Positions 49,627-61,960 of a stretch of DNA of 64,000 nucleotides are shown piece by piece. Numbering within the stretch: the stretch's first letter is position 1; each line of letters begins with the position of its first letter. The position numbers and the translations under genes are program-made. The notes under the pieces were generated by a model that was given only the letters and a program-made list of their open reading frames with translations, was not told the origin of the DNA and ran no database searches. The DNA is from Lepidodermella squamata (Eukaryota; Gastrotricha): positions 620,001 to 684,000 of the forward strand of contig JBLDXI010000002.1 of the NCBI GenBank assembly GCA_047495785.1, read 5' to 3'.

Positions 49627-52600
49627 TTACCATATTGAATAGAATGCGTAAATATTGAGAACTACGAAAAATATGATGACCAGGGTCAAGCTGATCAGAT
49701 CCATAGCTCTGGGTGCCGAGACGTGGACTTTCGATTGCAGGAGTGGTACTTTCATCTTTGAATAGTGCGTCTTGCAAAACCAAACCATGCCCATATCGAA
49801 CAGCGTAATCGCTGCCGTCATTCCAGTAAGAAACATGATATACTCGGCCAGTAAGATCTTCTGCGAGGTTTGAGGGACCTGCTTAACCACTTCTGATTGC
49901 GAAACAGTGAATGCGAGAAGGACCGTGCAACATAATACAGGCCGATCAGATCGATTAGGCGGCATGAGGAAACTTGAGAAAACAATGGCTGTTAGAACCA
50001 GACAAGGCGCCATGAGATTCGTCATGTGGTAGAAGGGTGACCGAGCGAAATGAAGCCGGGCCTTGCCAAAACTTGACGGGCTACCCAAAGCGATCATTGA
50101 ACTGGTATTTCCTATGTCATAGCTACTATTTGTTAATCGCCACTGATTGTTTTTCGACAAATCCGGAAATCGGACAAACACGCCGCCAAAAACCACGAAT
50201 TGAGCCGGTTCTTTCATCACGAAGGTGAAGTCGCAAATTTGTTCATCGAAAGGGAAGATGCGGAGATTCAGCTCACATTTCGATATGAAGATCCCGAGCC
50301 GGGTCCAGTAGAAGAACAAATCGCGATAAGGTTTTTCAGGTATATACAAAATCTGCATGTCACTACCGTATTCATTTGCCTGCATGAAAACGTCATCGCT
50401 TGAATTCGCGAAGATCAAAGTAGGCCGCCAAACTAGAGCAGGGTCAGTCACAAGAACCCGCTCTTTTTCATTCGCACCAGGTGCGGTGTAGTTGGCAGAG
50501 CAAGACGTGACCTGCCATTGAAGCGTGATCGAAGCCGCAATCGAGATAGTCTCTGAGATATCGTTTATCTCAAGAAGCCGATCAATTCCCATTCTGAAGT
50601 AGATCAAAGTTGCCGTGTCTGGATTGGGTCCTCTTACATTAGGCTGGACGTAGTCACATTGCATTATGTCGCGGACAGTTACTGTTGGAACGGCACTGCC
50701 TTTAACCAGAGCAGGAATTGGGAATTTCGTTTCGTCACTGGCTAATTCTGCATAAATGTACGGGGTAGTTGAAGGCTCGGATGTTGAAGAAGTTCCAGAA
50801 GACGCTGCCCTAGTCGTTGTTTGCATTGTAGTTGAAGTTGAAACAACGGCGTTAGTTACGGTCGTCGTCGCGGCAGCTGTGGCGGTAAGAGGAACGGTAG
50901 CAGCAGAACTAACTGCTGCGCTAGAACTAGAAGCTGAGCCCAAAGTGCTAGCCAAGGTTGCTGCAGGAGATGTACCCATACTAGTCGTTACAGAGCTTGT
51001 CGAGTCAGCGGCCGTTGTCGGAGCAGCAGTTGTTGTTGGAGTATCAGTTGTTGTAGTAGTGGTAGTCGTGGTACTTGTCGTTGTCTCTGGAACTATAGTA
51101 GTTGTTGTAGTCGTAGTATCAGTGGTGGTAGTGGAAGTACTTGGCGATGTCGTAGTCGTTGTACCTAAGAAATCAGCGTTATTCAATCCAAGCGATACAA
51201 CCCAACTTACCAGTTGGAGTAATGCTGAAGAAATTCACGTATTCTGTTTCAGAATCAGCTGACCTAGCGCTGCTATACTGTCCGATCTGAAGTTTCGCCC
51301 CGGATTGTATGACAGACGCCAATCCAGGAACTGGGACATTCGAGTAGCAAACTAAGGGTTGCTCGTAGCTATATTTAAAGGCTATTGACATCTGTTCAAA
51401 CGAATATTAGCAATATCGTCAAAGTTGCACTATATCATTACCGTTAGGAGATCGTTGATAACTTGAATTGTGAAGTAAGCAGTTTTGGGATACCCAATCA
51501 TTGCATTTTTAACAGTGCCCAAATTGTAACCAGTGCAAGAACTGCATTGCTTAACGCTGCCTGTTGCAAGTCCAACGTTGGTTTGGGTGGTCGACGAAAA
51601 CACCAGGTTATGGTCGTATAGAACAGGGAAATCGTTGCTCATTGCCAAAGTAATGCCCATCCATAGACCTCGGATGGTTGAAATCGAATTCATCCCTAGG
51701 ATAGACGCTGCGAAAAAAGACGAAAAAAAGTTACGCAAGATATTTGAGAGTTTGTAGAATTTTTACCTGAGCTCATCGGTAGACTGATGCTACTGTCGAT
51801 AATTGCGATGATAAGCTTGACATCCCCAGCCGGTGAAAACATAAAATTAACGATGCGGTGAGCAACTTCTAGCCTGAAGTGATTCAAGCTTGTTGGTAAG
51901 ATCTTGGAAAAAAGCTTTATGAAGTAAATCATTCAGTCACCCAATTTTACCATTTGTGACACAATGTTGCCCTCAACGTTAGGCTGATACGGGGTCAAAT
52001 AGACTGAGGTATTCAAAGTTGCTTGGTCGAATAGATTATACTTGAACGAATCTATTAAACAAATCCTGTGAAATACGCCTATTAAATCTTAAAACTGACT
52101 TGTTGGGGTGATTGATGGGCTAAACGAGTAGTCACTTAGATAAGCCTCTGTTCCGCCAAGTTGAAGAAATCTGGTATCCGCAGTTTGCGCGGCAGGGTCT
52201 AAATTGTAGGCCGTTGAATATTCGGCAAAATTTTAGTCTCAGACCTACCTGGGGCTGAAACTTGAGCTGATGGAAGATCGAAGAACCACAGCCTCGGAAT
52301 TCGAATGACAGCATTGTAGCCTTGAAACGCGGCAACAGCGACTTGAAATCCTGACGAAAGGATACTTGAAATCGCCGAAATATCAGCATGGGAAAAGCAG
52401 TAATCTGGCATAACCTGACTGCCAGAGTACATCACAACGGTAAGCTTAGATCCAACTGATTGCAGCACTATTTTGATCGAGGAAGGAACAGGACTGGTAA
52501 TCGAGCATAAACTGCATTGGACAACATTGCCAGACGGTATTGTAATAGCCGTCGAGGTCGAATAGGCATTCAGGTACGCCCGCCCACCGTTGCAAATGCT

Positions 52601-55173
52601 CAGGAGAAAAACAAGCCCGAGAGATTGCCCGAGCTGGTTTGAGGTCGATATGTCAAGCGTTACTGATCTATCCTGTAGTATCAAGCCAAAAATAGCACAG
52701 TTATCGCCATACGACGGGGTGTGTGTGACTGCCAGATCTACTTCGATCCGAAAATTAGTCGTGGTATAAATCTGTTAATTGGAGAAGAATGATTGATTTA
52801 TTACAACTATCGAAATAAAATATACGGTTTGTGAAATCAGGTAGCCTTGTAGTCCCCCGGGATAGGTTGCTGTGACGAGGAGACCGGTTGATGAATTGTC
52901 TGGGGTGAGATGCGCGTCCCACTTTGTCGCTCGAACGGCATGACCGGTCAAATCATAGTCGAACGACAAATCCTTTTGATACGTTGCAGAGTTGTACTTT
53001 CTCGGGAGTTCTAGAAGTGAAGATCTCGGTACAGGCGACGGGGCCATGTACTCAGTGGTGGTTGATGGTGGGGTAGTAGTAGTTGTTGTTGACTCAGTGG
53101 TGGTTGATGGTGGGGTGGTAGTTGTTGTTGTTGACTCAGTGGTCGTTGATGGTGAGCTAGTTGTTGTTGTAGTCGTTGTAGTTGTGGCGGAGGGAGCGGC
53201 TGTTGTAGCAGGAGGCGAACCTTCATTAAAACGCGAGGAAATCAAATTTTGAAAGATCGAAATAAGAGCTCATAGGACTACCTGATGGTGTTATGCCAAA
53301 CAATGAAATATCCGTGATTTCAACGGTACCAGCCGTTCCTTTGTTAAGCTGGCTGATTTGAAGTGACGCTCCCCCTGCGATAATATCTGCAAGCCCATAG
53401 ACCGGGAATTTGTTATAGCAAACAATTGGCTGGTAATCCCCAGACGTTGTGAAAGTCATCTAGTAAAAGGTAAGCAGAGGTAAGCATTTGTTTGGCTAGA
53501 AGTGGAAACTTACTGTAAGCTCGTCGTAGTAAACCTCTATTGTCAAATGCGGATGTTGTGGATAGTTAGAAGAATCGTAGTGAAAACTGCTGAAACCAAG
53601 ATTTGAACACGAACTACATTGAACTGCGACGTTGCCATTTAAGTCCAGATTGCTCTGATAGGTAGGCGAAAACACCAGCTCGTTATTATACATTCCGTTG
53701 TCCATTCCCAGTGAGACGTTCAGCCAGAGGCCACGAAGTTCCATAAAAGATCGGTATGCATCAACATCACCTTTGCAAGAAGAGCGATACCAATTATAGG
53801 ACAATTTTATCGCTCAAACCTGCTAAAATCGGGGTTGATGCCGAGCGGTGAATGATTGCGACTATCAGTCTGATGTCGTCTAGAGTTAAAGGGTTGTAGT
53901 ACGGGATCCAGAATCCGATCTCGATGCGGAAACTTGAATAAGTAGGCGGGATATACTGAAAACAACAGCTGTGATATACTGAAGTGAAATTCCTGTGAGT
54001 TTTACCTGTTGAGACAACATTATCCCCTCGGCGTTTGTTGAGTTCGGTACCAAAATGATAGCGTCCTGTGATGGACTTTTGATAACCGTGGGAAGGATTT
54101 TAGAATATTTGAAGTTCGAAGCTTGGTGAAATCAGAAGTATAGGTTGTTTGCAATTTAGGAAACTACAAGTTCTTACCAATCGTTGCTGGCGTGAACGAG
54201 AAGTCGGAATCGTACGTATATGTTCCACCAACTGGTAGAAAAGCAGGATCCGGGGTCATAGATGCAGGAGCTGGAACAAAAATTATCGCTGAAGGAACTA
54301 TTTCATTACACTTTTTCGACAACATACCTGGCTTATCGGTTATGCCTAATTCAAACACCAGAAACCGTTCAATCCTTATTACAGTGTTATAGGCCTTGAA
54401 AACAGCCATCGATAGCTTCAAGCCATCGTTGGTGATACTGGATGATGATGTATCGGCGTGCGAGAAGCAGTAATCGGGAAATCCCATATTGTCGTAGTAA
54501 AGAACGGCAGTAAATCTGCTCATAACGTTTTGAAGGACCAATTTGATTGAACTTGGCGCGGGATCGGGCAGACTACACGAGCTGCAAGAAGCCAAATTAC
54601 TCACTGGCGTCGATATTGTAACAGAGCTACCAGCGGTGTAGCCGTAGGCACGGCCGCCAGCGCAAATTTTCAAGAAAAACGCCAACCCATCCATTGTAAC
54701 TCGATCGGGTGGGCTCACTTGAACAGTGCTGATTAGCGGATAATTCAAGATGAAGCTGAAAATTGTGCAGAAATCGCCGTTTGTTGGTGTGTATGTGATG
54801 GCAAGGTCTACTTCTACTCGCCAATTCGCCAAACTAAACTCCTGCGGTGGAAAAATCAAATTCAGAAAGTGCGCAGTTTCAACTTGAGACTAATTACACC
54901 AGAAGTGGTCATGTAACTTTGCTCGGGTCCCGGGCTGGCAGAAGTGATAACGTAACCACTCGAAGTGTTCGATGTAACCATGACATTGGCCCAATTGTCG
55001 CTTCTGATGCCTTTCATTGAAGTCGCATAGTCGAACGATGCAGTGTCGGTGTAAGTAGCCATGTAGTGCCGCTGAGGCAGGCTGAGCAAGTTTTCCCTAG
55101 GAGTAGGATTTACAGCGAACACAGTTACCCGACCAACAGTCCATAAGAAGGAGATCGCAAATACCCCAAACAT
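49627..55173 (-). CDS. Channel G: two lectin-like pairs-mucin-Cys-loop ion channel
   Basis: Fifteen exons (54898-55173, 54328-54841, 54178-54270, 54006-54121, 53820-53955, 53514-53770, 53282-53459, 52826-53220, 52249-52771, 52100-52198, 51951-52051, 51767-51902, 51442-51707, 51211-51391, 49627-51164) encode 1602 residues. Signal peptide 1-20 starts MFGVFAISFLW. Two lectin-like pairs cover about 21-523 and 560-1090, joined by a Thr/Pro linker with repeated STTTESTTTTTTPP units. Mucin stalk about 1091-1235; ligand-binding domain with Cys-loop CELNLRIFPFDEQIC followed by KEP. Stalk, ligand-binding domain and membrane segments lie in one exon, with no intron near M1. M2 is DRPVLCCTVLLAFTVSQ. The intron 54271-54327 is 57 nt with no in-frame stop, so a longer unspliced frame also exists there. 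Confidence 0.85.
53050..53205 (-). repeat. Thr/Pro linker repeats in channel G
   Basis: Repeated units encoding STTTESTTTTTTPP lie between the two lectin-like pairs, spaced about 42 bp apart. They act as an extensible, probably glycosylated linker. Confidence 0.7.
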
Positions 55174-55215
55174 TTTTTTATTTAAACACAAATAAAAATC
55201 CCAACTTCGAGCCAA

Positions 55216-55227
55216 CTTTATTTATAG
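55216..55227 (-). promoter_or_regulatory. TATA box of channel G
   Basis: The minus strand reads CTATAAATAAAG about 45 bp upstream of the ATG at 55173. The stop codon of channel H lies only 132 bp further upstream. Confidence 0.6.
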
Positions 55228-55358
55228 TCTCCCCAGAAAAAATCGCTAAGCATGAAATGCGCAATGTTAAGTGATTTTAATAATTCATTCCGATTAAATT
55301 GAAAAGGTCGATTTCCTCTGGGAAACTCCATGGTTGCAATTAAATGCTACCAATTTTT

Positions 55359-58300
55359 TCACCAGACGCAGCTAAAAGCGTAGATATTGACAACGGCGAA
55401 CACGAAAATGGCCAACGCCAACGCAATCAGATCCAAAGCTCGCGATGCTTCGATTTTCATGCCATCATAAAACACTGACATGTCCCGTTTGGATAATTCG
55501 CTTTTGCAAAACCAAATCATCGCCATGTCGTAGAGCGTGATGACAGCAGTGAGTCCGGTGAAGAAGAAAATATACTCGGCCAGCATGATTTTCTGTGACG
55601 TTTGGGGTACTTCCTTCAAAACTTGAGATTGCGCCACTGTGAACGCTAGCAAAATCGTGCAGACTAGGACAGGCCGATCAGCGCGACTGGGTGGCATGAG
55701 AAAACTGCCATAGACAATGATGAGAAGCACAAAACACGGAGCTAAGAGATTCGCGATGTGGTAGTACGGATTTCTCGAAAAGCGAAGCTTTAGGCTCGCA
55801 TAGCTTGACTGATTCGCCAGAGAAATAACAGATTCAGTATAACCGTAAGTCAAACTTGATTTCTTGAGTTGCCACTGCCCGTTTGGCGACGTTTCAAACT
55901 TGGTCGCGTAAAATTGGGCAAATTCAACGAAATGGCTTGGCTCTTTGAGGACGAAAGTGAAATCACACGTTTGTTCATCGAATGGGAAAGCTCTGATTTC
56001 AAGCTCACACTTCGACCTTAAAATACCATTACGGGTCCAGTAAAAATAGAGGTCTCGAAAAGGATTGTATGGTAGGTAAAGAATTTGCATATCGCTCCCG
56101 TAATTGCTCACATCCATAAACACGTCATCACTTGAATTTACGAAGATCATCTAAAATGAGGAAGTCGTATTTTAATAACCGCAGAATAGGGATTTTCCTT
56201 ACATCGGGTGTCCAAACATCTCCAGCGTTAACAACTATGACCCGTTCACTTTCTTCAACCCCAGGGGCAGTGTAGTCGCTTGAACAAGTCGAAACCCGCC
56301 ATTGAAGATATAGTGAAGCTGAAATTGCGATGGTTTCCTTCAAGTCATCAATTTCCACCAATCGGTCAACTGTTAGAGTGAAAATGAGGCCCGTGGATGC
56401 ATCAGGATCTGGGGCTCGAACTTTTGGCTGGACAAAGGGGCAATCGAGAAGGGACTCGAGGGTCACAAGAGGGATTGCATTGCCTTTAATGAGGTCAGGA
56501 AATGCGAAATCCGAATCCCTGTCAATCGAGGTCACGTTTTTCTTGACCGTGGACGTAGAAGTGGAAACAGCCTTGGTACTTGATGGAATCGTAATTGATA
56601 TCGGGTTGGTGGAACTTGTAGAAGATCCAACAGACGACGTCGCGCTGTTCTTAGTTGTAGAGGAAATTGTTGAAGTCTTCAAAGTGGAAGTTGTTGCGAC
56701 GCTTGAGCTCGTGGACGCTAGGGAAGTTAAACCGCTCGAAGTCTTGGCTGCTGTTGAAGTTTCCAAAGAGCTAGTCGATGTCGAAGGGCTAGAGGTCACA
56801 GTCGAGGAGGTTTCTGTAGCCGTTGTTGTCTTAGTCGTGGACAGACTAGTACTGGCTGTCGAGACTGACGTTGTTACCGATGTTGAAGTAGTCGATGTTG
56901 ACGTTGTTACATCCTGGGTAGTAGACTGGGTACTTGTCGAAGGGGTGGCAGGAGGTGTTCCGCCTTAAAATAAAGAGATCAGTAGTTATCCTTTCTCCTC
57001 CCTCGTTTCTTACCTTCGCCTAAGATCGCGAAGTATTTAAGCTTCTTCACGGTCACTGTGCCAATATTAGCCGCATTGTATTGGCCGATTTGTAAGACAC
57101 TGTTACCCTGGGCAATCATGCTACCCATTCCTGCGATGTGGAGATTCGAATAGCAGACAGTTGCAGCATCGTAGTAACCAGGCAATGTCAAAGAAACCTG
57201 AAATCAAAGGGATGACAAACATTGTGAAGAACAGTTTGATTAATTTACAGAAAGTTTATCGTTGAAAACTTCCAGAGTTAGAATCGCGTCACTTGCCATC
57301 TGGGTGTATGAATAACCGCTGGCAATACAGGATTGGCAGCTAGGCTGAGCGTTACTTATCAAGTCGTAGTTATCCACTGTATTAGCAGAGAAGAGGATTG
57401 TATTGTCAGGCGATGAATTTATCCCAAAGCTCATCCAAAGACCTCGAAATCTTGATAATTTCGAAGTAGCGTAAATATCGGCTATAAGAGACCCCAGTTC
57501 ACGAAATCCTATTCTAAAAAGCTGTCACTTACCAGCTTGGAGAGGTAATGATAAGGAATTATCAAGCATTGCGAAAATAAATCGTCCCGTTGCGCCGTAA
57601 GCGTAGAAATTCGCAACTGTGAATGTCATTTCAATGCGGAAATTTGACCCGTATGAAGGCAATGTCTTTTGTGAGAAAATATTCCCTTCACTATTTGAAG
57701 AAACCTGAACGAGAACTACAGAGCCACTGCTAGTTGAGGCTGCCCCGTAACTGGTATAGTAAAAACTGGGAGCTGTCGAACGAAAATCAAATTACAAGCT
57801 GTTTTCATGTCGAAAAGATTACTCACATCCGATAGTTGATGAATCGAAGGACAAATCGCTTATGAAGTAGTCAGTGCCCCAAATAGGCAGAAGCTTCATA
57901 TCGGCGGATGTGCTAGCAGCAGCTGGCGCGTTAGTTGCTGCTATTTGGAAAAAACTAAATTTCGGAATTTTGATCACAGCGTTGTAGCCGTTCATTGCTA
58001 TCAGAGCAACTTTGAACCCCGAGGATGCCGTCATCGTGTTCATTCCACTGATCAATGTGTTCGAAAAGCAGTGTTCGGGGAAATCTGAGTTGTCGCTGAT
58101 TCCAACAATCGCGAGCCGCTCATTGATACTTTGAGCAGCGATTGTTACAGTCGAAGGGACGGGCGTGGGTAGTGTACAAGAATTACACCCCGGGATGTTA
58201 CCGGCAAAGTTGGAAACGGTCGAAGGGGATGTGGCAAATAGGCCAGCTGAGGTCCCTCCATCGCAGATCTTCAAGAAGAAACCCAGGCCTTTGAAGTTTC

Positions 58301-58909
58301 CAATCTGGTTAGGACCTATTACAATTTTCTCATTCATTGAAACATTTAAAAATTGCATCAGGTCAAACTCGATAGATCGATGTTGAAGGCTTGATCGATT
58401 AGAGCGATACCGAAAATAGCACATTCCCCAGCCGCTGTGGGGGTGTACTGCAGCTCTACGGTTGCTTCGAATCTCCAATTCAATGCGTACGAGGTCTATT
58501 GAAAGTTGATGACAAACTGGCTAATATAATGACAATGATGGCTAATATAAAACCAATACCGTGCCTGTCACAGCTGCGCCTTGTTGATTTCCCGGCGATG
58601 TTTCTGTTAGGAATAAGCCGTTCGACGAATTAGAAGCTGCGAGTTGAAGGTTCCATGCAGAACTTCTCAGGCCATAGCCATCTATTGTGAAGTCAAAGGA
58701 AAAAGCATCGAGGTAGGTTGCGCTCCAATAAGACGTAGGTAATGAAAGGAGGGCATTATTCGTAACAGAAGTAGCGAGAACACCTAAAAAAATTAATTAC
58801 ATACCATAGGCTTCTAAGTCAGTCAAACTGTGACGCAATGGAGCAAACCTTGAACTACGGCGAAAAGTAAGAATAACTTCTTGTACTTATGCTGGTTACT
58901 TAAATACAT
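55359..58909 (-). CDS. Channel H: lectin-like pair-mucin-Cys-loop ion channel
   Basis: Nine exons (58849-58909, 58560-58783, 58369-58495, 57827-58315, 57533-57772, 57249-57481, 57014-57197, 56203-56963, 55359-56150) encode 1036 residues with closed phases. Signal exon MYLSNQHKYKK plus a hydrophobic core ends in phase 1, like the signal exons of A-D. Exon sizes 224 and 127 match channel B. One lectin-like pair (about 22-519) carries the CxxC motifs CNSC and CQSC. A Ser/Thr stalk (about 520-665) precedes the ligand-binding domain, which is split by an intron at VWTPD|M, a position not used by the other seven genes. Cys-loop CELEIRAFPFDEQTC; M2 DRPVLVCTILLAFTVAQ; M4 ends at the C-terminus (IYAFSCVW). 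Confidence 0.86.
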
Positions 58910-60179
58910 TGTATTTAATACAATAAGTAAAAATGCTTCTTTCTAAGGCTATATGGTGACCTTTTACGTCAATTATCGTTGAATCGAGTATTGTACGTCA
59001 TTCGGATGGGCAAAACAGGGAGTTTCATGACGTCACTATCGATCGGAGTCCGCGTAAAAGCTTTGACCTCACTCGAGGCTGTCCGAGGCGCAGACAGCCT
59101 GAAAAATCAACGATTTCAAGGTAAAAAGCTGCTCCTGTTTGGACCTCTCTACTGCCCTGGATAATGAACCTTCGCATCTAACCTTGCCTATAATCATTTG
59201 AAATGCATTAACTCGGATCGGAGCGAGGTATGGAATTATTTTTGAGTGAATATCACCCGTTTGTTTTCGCGCAAAATGAATGAAAGGGTCCCCACAAAGC
59301 ACCAGGATAAACCAAAAAAGGCAGTACACGCCACGCAAAAATAAATCGAATTAATTACAATAAACGACTTTCGAAAAACGACTTTCTTGCCCAAATTGAG
59401 TTGCATTATGGAGTTTTCATGACTCATATTCCTCAATTTTTGGCGTGGAAAGCTAGAATAGTTGACCATCATGTTAGTCCATTGGTTGGAAATCAGAGGC
59501 TGAGCGCCTGAGCGCCTGCTGGGATGAATTTTAGCGCGTTTATCCTCGCGTTTATCAAGCCATCCTCAAGTTGGAGACCCTAATGAAAGCCATGTTTTTC
59601 GGCATGATTTTGATAATGATTTCCGATTTTCAACTCTGCAGCTTGCGAGCTTGATCATTGATCATGCTTGAAACTGTCAATCATTTGCAAAGGTTGAAAA
59701 GCTGTCTTAATACTATAAACTTGAATTTTCCTCGATGTCGAGAATCGACAGGATGGCTGATTCATTTTACTGTTTTCAGAGTTCGATGAAGCGTGACCAT
59801 AGTAGATAACGGCGTGCTCTTATTCACAGTTAGCAAGACATCGTTAACGACCTTGAATAACTCGGATTTAGGCTTGTTTACGTCCCTTCCAAGGTCACTG
59901 GTGTCAAGTGAAAAATGGTTTTTTGACGTGAATGAAGAGGCGAAAACGGTAAACTTGTTACTCGACACCTATCACCTTGAAATAGCTGTAAACAAGCCTA
60001 AATCCGAGTTATTCAACGACGCTAACGACATATCATTTTCTAGGGCGCAACCTTGTGAAGTGTAAAGATAAGACTTTATTTGCAGATGATGTCTATTTTG
60101 AATGGAAGATGAATAACAAGGTACATGAAATCTGAAATCTGAAAAACAGGTCAGTTCTGAAAAACTTTTCAACAAAACT
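58910..60179. other. Intergenic stretch between channel H and the ankyrin series
   Basis: This holds the promoter side of channel H and a foldback repeat (separate entry). Open frames at 59069-59472 start with TTG or are short, and I do not support them. Confidence 0.35.
59843..60029. repeat. Foldback inverted repeat
   Basis: The arms lie at 59843-59881 and 59988-60029. GAATAACTCGGATTTAGGC in the left arm reappears as its reverse complement in the right arm, with 29 bp exact and about 40 bp imperfect. The loop is about 106 bp. It may be a MITE-like element or a hairpin. Confidence 0.65.
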
Positions 60180-60758
60180 ATGAACAAAGTAGAGTCGCTG
60201 TTTCAAGCTACTAAATCAGGTGATGTCGAATCAGTTCGAAAACTACTCGACAGGGACAATAGCTTAGCATTGGAAAGAGATGAATGTGATGGACGGCATT
60301 CATTCTGGCGGCTGCAAGAGGATACTTCGAGTTCTCTTGAAAAAAGGTGCAGCTATCAATTGGCGGACAGCCGACGGATGGACAGCGCGCAATCAAGGAC
60401 GGCCACGTCGAATTAGCTCGTTCGGAGGGTGTGGACGTTAACGCATCTTGCAAGGGTGGACTGCTTTATTAATGCTTTATTGAGCGCTATAAGTTATGGA
60501 TATGCTGATATAGCTAGCCTTTTAGTCGAGGAAGGTGCGGACGTGAATGCCAGAAACAATGAAGGCTGGACACCGCTTATTTCAACAGCTAAAATAGGTT
60601 CTGTCGAAATATGTCGGATGTTGCTGGATGCCGGAGCGAAAAGCGACGCCTTCATAATCAAAGCTAATAATGCTAGATTTACAGCCTTACGTATGGCTAA
60701 GTATGGAAAATGGCCTGAAGTCATTGATTTATTGCTGAGTCGAGGTGCTCCGGAATGA
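60180..60758 (+). pseudogene. Broken ankyrin-repeat gene copy
   Basis: The start (MNKVESLFQATKSGDVESVRKLL) matches the intact gene at 62300. Relative to that gene, a single base is missing after the DECDG codons near 60295. The frame then reads TAFILAAARGY in the next phase and meets a stop, with further shifts to about 60440. The 3' part is open again and encodes good ankyrin repeats (ISYGYADIASLLVEEGADVNARN, WTPLISTAKIGS) to the stop at 60758. Unrecognised introns could rescue it, but the shift against the paralogue favours a pseudogene. Confidence 0.65.
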
Positions 60759-61139
60759 ACATATTACAAATATTTCGGTAGTTTTTCGGGATTTCTACCG
60801 AAAAAGTACCTCTTAACTACCGCAAGACTACCGCAATGAGAAACAAATCACAAATATGACCTAAAAGGCGTCCTTTTGACCATAATTAACAAAATATCGA
60901 TTATCTAGCCGATTTACGTTGGAAAACTTAATATTTCAGCCAACAATAATTAATTTCGCTTGAAAATTATAAGAGGCCGCAATGACCTGATTTTCATTCA
61001 TTATGAGTGCAATACGCGAATATTTCTCATTTCTCCAGCGTAAGTGGCATTATGAATGAGGTTATATGATCACGTGGCCGAGTACTGCCATTAATAAGTA
61101 ATAAAATGTAAACAACTATGATAGCAATACATTTTTTAT
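60759..61139. other. Spacer within the ankyrin series
   Basis: AT-rich, with no exon seen. The stretch TTATTATTACTAAG just before the next fragment resembles a splice acceptor. Confidence 0.35.
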
Positions 61140-61418
61140 TATTACTAAGGCGGCCATTTCGAGATAGCTCGCTTACTTAACGAGAAAGGCGCGGACGTGA
61201 ATACCAGCAACAATGAGGGCTGGACACCACTCATTTCAGCCGTTTTCATGGGTTCTGCAGAAATATGTGAGCTTTTGCTAGATCGCGGAGCGGAAGTCAA
61301 CGCCTTCGTAAGAGTCACATCAAAGAAAAAAGCTAAATTTACAGCTTTGCGTATGGCTAGATGGCGAAATTGTCCAACAATTGTCAATTTGCTGCTGAAT
61401 CGTGGCGCTGCATTGTAA
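61140..61418 (+). pseudogene. Ankyrin-repeat 3' fragment
   Basis: The frame encodes GHFEIARLLNEKGADVN, WTPLISAVFMGSAEICELLLD and a C-terminal FTALRMARWRNCPTIVNLLLN repeat, ending at a stop. It matches the 3' half of the copy at 60180 and of the gene at 62300. No start codon or 5' exon is present, so it is a truncated copy or the last exon of an unrecognised gene. Confidence 0.6.
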
Positions 61419-61634
61419 ATGGCAACACATTTGTTTGATCGACCTGATGTAGCCTGAGCCCTGAGCTTGGCAGATTAAACAGAATTAAACAACAAAGTCA
61501 ATACAAGAATAGTTTGGCGAAGCTTTTGCATTAGAAAGGTTATAGCGTCCTAGCTACGTCTCATGTATTTTCCGGCGTCCGGCCTTCGGCTGCGCCTCGG
61601 CCCTACATAGCGAGCCTTAAGGCCAATATCTATC
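61419..61634. other. Spacer within the ankyrin series
   Basis: No feature is seen; it separates a 3' ankyrin fragment from a 5' relic. Confidence 0.3.
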
Positions 61635-61689
61635 GTGCTATCCACCTATGATATCCACCCGGATATTGTATACTATTATGGCGCAAACC

Positions 61690-61960
61690 CCGTGGAGTGT
61701 ACAGATGAGACTATATTTGCGCATCATGTCAATTTTGAATGGACGATGAATACTGACCACGCTGATTTTGATCCTGCAATACGGATTCTTTTAATCATCA
61801 TTGCGGATTGCAATACCAAGATCGAGCATCTCGAGCCTGGAATTAGCACATATAAGAGGCGAAACATCACGTTTTTTCGTAAAAATCGAAAATGTTCGAA
61901 CGACGAACGACGGATGGACGGCATTGATTCTAGCGGCTTGAAGGTAAGGTCGGTTGACTT
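61690..61960 (+). pseudogene. Relic of an ankyrin gene 5' region
   Basis: The stretch AATTTTGAATGGACGATGAATAC near 61731 resembles the upstream sequences of the other ankyrin copies near 60097 and 62224. At about 61912-61940 the reading GWTALILAA of the ankyrin gene is recognisable, followed at once by a stop. The rest of the gene is missing. Confidence 0.45.

Noticed and set aside
59069-59338. Minus-strand frame with a signal-like N-terminus
   Set aside because: It begins with TTG instead of ATG, and no upstream ATG exon joins it convincingly.
60180-60416. Treating the 5' half of the broken ankyrin copy as an independent 78-codon gene
   Set aside because: Its second half is out of frame with clear ankyrin coding; it is better explained by a one-base deletion.
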